Source of the DNA: Cymodocea nodosa
Lineage: Eukaryota > Streptophyta > Magnoliopsida > Alismatales > Cymodoceaceae
Assembly: GCA_036874045.1 (NCBI GenBank)
Contig: CM072341.1
Location: 16,318,501 to 16,382,500, forward strand
Length of the DNA: 64,000 nucleotides
Direction of reading: 5' to 3'
Part shown: positions 58,952 to 64,000 of the stretch, one piece after another
Layout of the letters: every line of letters starts with the position of its first letter
Numbering within the stretch: the stretch's first letter is position 1
The notes under the pieces: generated by a model
What the model saw: only the letters and a program-made list of their open reading frames with translations
Databases searched by the model: none
Told to the model about the DNA's origin: nothing
Position numbers and translations under genes: made by a program

Positions 58952-61609
58952 ATGGCTAAGGTCATGCAGAAGAGAGGAGACTCCATGGTGACGGTCGAGG
59001 TAGACAAGTTGCAGAGGAGACGAGACGGCAGAAGGATGCCGTCCCCCGTACCCATCAGCCGAAACAGCAGCGACGCCACGGGAGAGAACTCCTTCCTTAG
59101 AAGAGCTTGCAAAGACGAGGCACCCGAGATGAGGCTTACCCTCTTTGCCCTACGACTAGCCGTGCTCGAGAAGGCAGCCAGCGGCCTTGGCGCTCTCGGT
59201 TTCGCCTGGGCCACCGTGGTCCTCCTGGGGGGCTTTGCAGGTGTGCTCCGGGAGGTGGACTTCTGGTTCGTCACTGTAATCATTGTCATCGAGGGGGCCA
59301 GGATCTTCAGCCGAAGCCATGAGTTGGAGTGGCACCGTCACACGACCTGGACATCTGGCCGCGCCAGACGGTACAGAATCCGAGGGGACAAACATAATGG
59401 CAGTCGAAATCGAACGGAGGCTGCTTCCGCCAAACAACCCGAGAACAGCCCCAACATTGGCGGCGGCGTCCACGACAGCCGACTCCAGAGAACGTGGAAC
59501 GCGTCGGAGGTATCCTTGCTGCCATACACCGGTTGGGTCACCCTGTCCAAGAACATCAGCAGGTAAATAAATAAATTAACATTCATATTTTATAATTTAG
59601 AGAGAGAGAGAGATGTGGCCTGATAAATATGGAATGTTTGGTTGCCGCCGGAATCGATCAGCCTACTCAGCTGGCTCCAGTTGCTGTCGGCTGTGACTTC
59701 CGTGGTGTTGTCCCTGATGAGGCTGATCGAGCAAGACTACGACAAGAACAGGGACAAAACCGACACGAGGAACATGAACGGGTCCCTGAACATATTCTAC
59801 GGCCTGGCGCTGGTGGAGGCGCTGTTGTTCTTGCTGGAAAAGGCCTACTGGGAGTGGAAGGTGACCTTCTGTGATCTTCTGAGCGAGGTAAACAGGGCGT
59901 GTGGTTTCCAGGACACCGAGGCCGACATGATACACATGACACGGTTCTTCTACGACGCCTATTCCAAGTGCATCAACGGGAGCGTCTTCGACGGGCTCAA
60001 GATGGACCTGGTCTCATTTGCCGAGGAGCTGCTGGCGTCGGAGTCGTCCGAAGAGCAGAACATCGGGGCGAAGATCCTCCTCAAGTTCGTCACAGAAGAG
60101 AAGTTCACCACCGACACTCTTCGCAAGATAGGGACCAGCACCAGGACGATGGAGAGGCTGGTGGACATGTTGAGCTGGAAGGACCCAGTGGAGGAGCAGC
60201 TGAGGATTGCTGCGGCGGAGATCGTGTGGAGACTCTCTGGAAAGACGCAGAACGCCCTTCGGGTCGCCGAGATCCCAGGATCCATCGCGTCCATATCTTC
60301 TCTGTTGTACACCGGACCAACAGCGGCGGACTCCAAACCTGACGAGATAAGCGAGAGACATGCCTTGCACGACCAACAAAACTACGAGTTCTCGGCCTTC
60401 AACCGTCTTGGCCTGCAGATTCTGAAGAAGATCTCCCACGACCACGAGAACAGCGCCAAGATAGCAAACACCAGGGGTCTGCTGCCGAAGGTGATAGATT
60501 TCACCGGCAACGGGGAGAGAGTGCTAGGCCAGTCCAGCACCACTGACACCCAGATCAAGTCGATGAAATACGCCCTCCAGCTGTTGAAGATGTTGGCCAA
60601 AACTTCCGGGGAGACCGGGAGGGGGCTCCGGAAGGAAATATCGGAGAACATCTTCAGCATCAACAACCTCCGGGACATCCTCCGGTACGGGCAGAACCAC
60701 GTTCGGATGCAGACGCTGGCCATCGAGATCATGACCAGCCTCGGGATGGATGACGACGCCACGGACAGGATCGGCTCCACCGGAGGGATCATCAGGGAGC
60801 TGTTCAGGATCTTTTTCTCACAGGGACTACCGACGGAGAACCAGAATCTGGTGAGGACCGAGGCCGGGGAGGCGTTGATGATGCTGACCATGGACAGCCA
60901 AGCAAACTGCCAGAGGACGTTAAGGATGGAGCATGTCGGTCGGCTCATCGACGCACTCGAAGACCCGCTGCTGATGAGGAGTTCGGCCAGAATTCTCCGG
61001 AACCTCTGCGCATACAGCGGACCTGAGAACGCCCATCGTCTCCGACGAGTCGTTGCCGCGACACCAACCGTAAGACACCAATTAACTGCATGAACTAGCA
61101 CTAGTCTGTAGCCTCATCAAGTGCCAATTAAGACAAAAATTTCACGTTTTTCGATCGCTCCGGCCTACATGCAGGTTCTGAAGAATCTCATGCAAGAAGA
61201 TCAGAAAATGCTGGAGGTAATGATCGGGTTGGCGACGCAGATTTTCAAGCTCATGAGCCCAGAAGAAGTGCAGAAAGAGTTCAAGAAGGCCGGGATCGAG
61301 GAGCGCAGGCTAGCCGAGAAGCTGGTGGAGATACTGAGAGACAACAAGGAACCCAGCGTCGATCACCCAAGGATGAGGAGGTTTGCGGTGGAGCTGGCGA
61401 CGTGGATGATGGAGTTGGACGAAGAGATGAAGATGGTGTTCAGGAGGGAAGGGCTGGAGGAGGAGCTGATGAACATCGCCGAGACCACGTCGGAGCTTGA
61501 ATCCTTCCTGTTGTTCTCCAGGAGCTGTGGAATGAGCCGCCATCCCACGACCATGCATGCTGTTGTGGATAATGCACTCGACCTTGTCAGAAGTGCCGGA
61601 AGTATATAG
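58952..61609 (+). CDS. Membrane-anchored ARM-repeat protein (plant-specific family)
   Basis: Three exons, 58952-59562, 59662-61069 and 61175-61609, give 817 aa. The N-terminal 60 residues are basic and polar. Hydrophobic segments follow: GLGALGFAWATVVLLGGFAG, FWFVTVIIVIEGARIF, LLSWLQLLSAVTSVVLSLM and LNIFYGLALVEALLFLL, so four membrane spans in two pairs. The remaining 540 residues are helical repeats of ARM type (for example QNIGAKILLKFV, QTLAIEIMTSLGM, EAGEALMMLT, RSSARILRNLCAYSG, RRFAVELATWMMEL). This layout matches an uncharacterised plant family of ARM-repeat proteins (such as Arabidopsis At5g18980-like). No molecular role is established that I know of; the ARM region should be a cytosolic protein-binding surface. 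The frame is open upstream of 58952 only through a GTG, so the ATG in GATGGCTAAG is taken as the start. Confidence 0.9.
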
Positions 61610-61879
61610 AAATCCTTTTTTTTTATAATTTTAATGTTTTTCTTAGATTTACATTCAAGATTTTAGTCAGTCAAAATATCGACAAACCGTGTCATGTTTA
61701 TTCAAATTTATACTGTGTATTATTCATATGTTACCTTAATTGATGTCAAAATTTTAAAATCTCATCTGTTTTATTTTGACCAGCACAAAAGGATGGTCAT
61801 TGACCTAAACTACGCAAAAGGATGGTCATTGGCAAAAATCTCATCTGTTTTCTCTCTAAATTTTCCTTATCTCTAAGTT

Positions 61880-62885
61880 TACAATAGCTTTTATAACATC
61901 CTTCATTATTTATTATCATTTATACATTTTCATTGCACACTAACTTTTCTTACCTAATGGAACTATCCCACAAAACTCTCCTATAATTTCCCTACCAATG
62001 TTTTTAATGCAAGAAATCATTTCATTCCAAAAGTTTATCTACTTTTCTCATATTCCTTCTTTCAACAAGTTATCTTTAAATATTATTTTCTTTTCCTTTT
62101 TTAGATTCCACCAAATAATCAATTCATGGGTTCATATATAATTTAGTCTTTTTTTCCTAATCTTAATATTAACATCTAATACAAACAACCTATGTTGTAT
62201 ACCTTTCTCTTGAAATAACCTTATAATTTTTACACATTCATTAATATATTCTATTAATAAGTAAAAAAACTATTTGACTAGCATTTAAATCACTTTAGAA
62301 TGTAATTAATTTCATAAAATAAGTGTTAACTACCAAAAGATTACAAGTGACCCAAAAGTCTAAAATTAAATTTTCCTCTTCATTTCTATTACCAAAACCA
62401 AATCCTTTGCGGTTCCCTTCATATCATATATTTTACTTTCCCATACAACCATTTAGATCCCTTTTAAAAAAGAGTTTGTAATTATTAAGTAAACCATAAA
62501 CAAAACTGTCTAAATCTTCCTAAAATTTCTATTTAATGGCTTATCCTAAACCTATATATAGAGAATTTGGACAAATTATATTAACTATTTCATTTACTAT
62601 CACAAGCTTAATCATTGTAATTTTATTTTCTATCCTTATCACATCAGTAACTTCATCTTTCTCATTATAATTTTTATCAATTATAAGTTTTATAAATTTC
62701 TATGCTTATATTTTCCTATATATCACAATTTACAATTGTTATTCTCAATTAATTTAGATTTTTCCACCCATTTAATTTTTTGCAAACATAATATACTAAA
62801 ATTTCTTCTTATCATTATATACACTAATTCCATATTCTTATTGGTCAAAGTTCCTATATTCCAAGTAACTAGTTTGATTTTGATA
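61880..62885 (-). mobile_element. LINE (L1/RIL-like) endonuclease-domain relic
   Basis: On the minus strand from 62878 the DNA reads VTWNIGTLTNKNMELVYIMI, then RRNFSILCLQKIKWVEKSK. This is the start of the APE-type endonuclease of plant L1-like ORF2 (TWNVGTLTGKSRELVDxMxRRKVNILCLQETKWVG). Further left the frame decays with many stops and shifts. The reverse-transcriptase part is not seen here. Confidence 0.75.
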
Positions 62886-63021
62886 TTTTAAATTAACTTG
62901 TTTACCTACAACCGTCCATTAATATGTAAAAACATTTCCATATTTTTATCTAGATCTAGACTTTGATGTAAATCCCCAACCTTAGAACGTTATACATAAG
63001 ATGTGCAATCCAAGGTCCAAT

Positions 63022-63150
63022 GTAATACATCACTAAGAAAATTATACCCTAACAAATTATTTCTACGATTCACATTCGTCTGATGGTAATACATCACTAA
63101 GAAAATTATACCCTATCAAATTATTTTTAGGATTAATATTCATGAGATGT
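63022..63150. repeat. Tandem duplication, 65-bp period
   Basis: TAATACATCACTAAGAAAAT and what follows starts at 63022 and again at 63087, with a few differences. Confidence 0.8.
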
Positions 63151-63759
63151 TGACAAATATTTAACACTAACTCGCCTCTTTTATCTGAACTTAGAACCGG
63201 CTATGAATGAATAAACCTTTGCAAATGGAGTTTTAGATGGCATACAAGAAAATTTTTTAAATCAAAAGATAATTATTTGTCATCAAATATGTGTTGTCTT
63301 AAATTGGAGGACTGATTGTCTAATTCTGCTATTAATATGGGCCTAAAAATCTGCAGCATTCTATGACAAAAAAAAACAAAACACTGGGCGATGTTATTTT
63401 TTAAGGATCATGGTAATCCACTGTATTGGATATTACCACCTTAATACAAGCATAACTTCTTGCGAAATCACAATAACGAAAACTCACAAACATCACAAGA
63501 GAGCAGAGTACAAACATATGTAACTGCAAGAGAAAAACAACAAGCAGAGATCTACTCCAAGAAAGGAGAGTGATTGTGACACCAGACGTTTCTTTGTTGA
63601 ATATTAAACCTAACACTTCCGTAGGGTCAGCACTTGCCCCGTCGTGTAGGGAGTTCGATCCCGCTGGTGCAAATCCAAACACAACCCTTGCAAAGGACTT
63701 CCCTTGAGGCGACAGTGCTGCTGTAGGCAAGCTAATGAAAAGGTGTCTTGTTATGGCAA

Positions 63760-64000
63760 CTAAAAATTCATCTTGAGTAGAAAGGGCATCTGATCATAGA
63801 AAGGTGGATCAGAGAATTTCCCTGTGAGTATCTGCGACGTAACATGGAGATTTGCGGCCTCGGTGTAATGGATTCCATCCCAATTGATATGCTTCGTTGG
63901 GTCGTCACATCCTATAGCCGTCACCTCACTCCCATTTATGGTTTTTTTCTGTCCACATGAAATCTGAGGACTGTAGTTCAATGGTGGACCGCCAAGGCCA
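63760..64000 (-). CDS. GDSL esterase/lipase, C-terminal exon (runs off the right edge)
   Basis: The minus strand at the window edge reads GLGGPPLNYSPQISCGQ, then INGSEVTAIGCDD, INWDGIHYTEAAN and ILTGKFSDPPF, ending in KMNF and a TAG at 63760-63762. INWDGIHYTEAAN is block V of plant GDSL lipases and holds the catalytic Asp-His pair (GxxDxxHxTE type). Closest in style are ENOD8/alpha-fucosidase-like GDSL proteins, which are secreted hydrolases. The catalytic Ser block, the signal peptide and all earlier exons lie outside the window, so activity cannot be judged. Confidence 0.88.
   Translation of the reverse strand, partial: GLGGPPLNYSPQISCGQKKTINGSEVTAIGCDDPTKHINWDGIHYTEAANLHVTSQILTGKFSDPPFYDQMPFLLKMNF

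Larger units (their letters stand above)
61610..63759. other. AT-rich intergenic region with a LINE relic and a tandem duplication
   Basis: It contains the LINE endonuclease relic at about 61880-62885 and a 65-bp tandem duplication at 63022-63150. Near 61800 the phrase AAAAGGATGGTCATTG is repeated twice. From 63401 to 63730 an open minus-strand frame lies just past the GDSL stop; it has no recognisable domain and may be 3' untranslated sequence or transposon DNA. Confidence 0.5.

Noticed and set aside
59667-60445. Several minus-strand open frames across the ARM-repeat gene
   Set aside because: They are antisense shadows of a GC-rich exon; composition is Arg/Ser/Pro-rich and no family is recognisable.
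63640-63670. tRNA-like B box (GTTCGATCCC)
   Set aside because: No matching A box or cloverleaf could be drawn from the preceding 70 bases.

Overview
This window is nuclear DNA from a flowering plant. The genes have many short exons with GT-AG introns in AT-rich spacers, the products are plant families, and relics of Copia elements, LINEs and small transposons lie between and inside them. GC-rich first exons and the intronless GC-rich coiled-coil gene suggest a monocot, perhaps a commelinid; that part is inference. I saw no bacterial operon, CRISPR array or rRNA, and no tRNA I could support.

Layout from left to right: (1) 3.2-15.1 kb, plus strand: a ten-exon SPL7-type SBP-box gene (copper-response regulator) whose 4.6-kb seventh intron carries nested transposon insertions. 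(2) 16.0-18.4 kb, minus: an intronless 825-residue coiled-coil protein with a C-terminal membrane anchor. (3) 19.6-21.8 kb, minus: a seven-exon tRNA-His guanylyltransferase (THG1), with a probable solo LTR starting 53 bp upstream of its ATG. (4) 24.9-25.2 kb, minus: a small CLE-type signal-peptide gene. (5) 27.1-30.2 kb, plus: a YIP1-family Golgi membrane protein (YIP4 type). (6) 32.3-38.2 kb, plus: a DUF21/CBS (CNNM-type) membrane protein with 14 exons. (7) 39.5-41.1 kb, minus: a mitochondrial ribosomal protein uS5. (8) 42.4-44.3 kb: the 3' part of a Copia element. (9) 46.4-49.4 kb, minus: ribonucleotide reductase small subunit with two E2F sites upstream. (10) 52.5-57.6 kb: an old, broken Copia element in minus orientation with 5-bp target duplications. 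(11) 59.0-61.6 kb, plus: a membrane-anchored ARM-repeat protein. (12) 61.9-62.9 kb: a LINE endonuclease relic. (13) 63.8 kb to the right edge, minus: the last exon of a GDSL esterase/lipase.

Exon coordinates were worked out by hand from splice signals, reading phase and family resemblance. For each complete spliced gene the exon lengths sum to a multiple of three, which is a strong internal check. The genes are not an operon or a recognisable pathway; they are neighbours doing separate housekeeping, copper-response, signalling and membrane jobs. I found no clearly new biological system. The best leads are the CLE peptide with a divergent motif, the nested insertions in the SPL7 intron, the solo LTR in the THG1 promoter, and an unidentified coding-looking relic at 50.0-50.9 kb.
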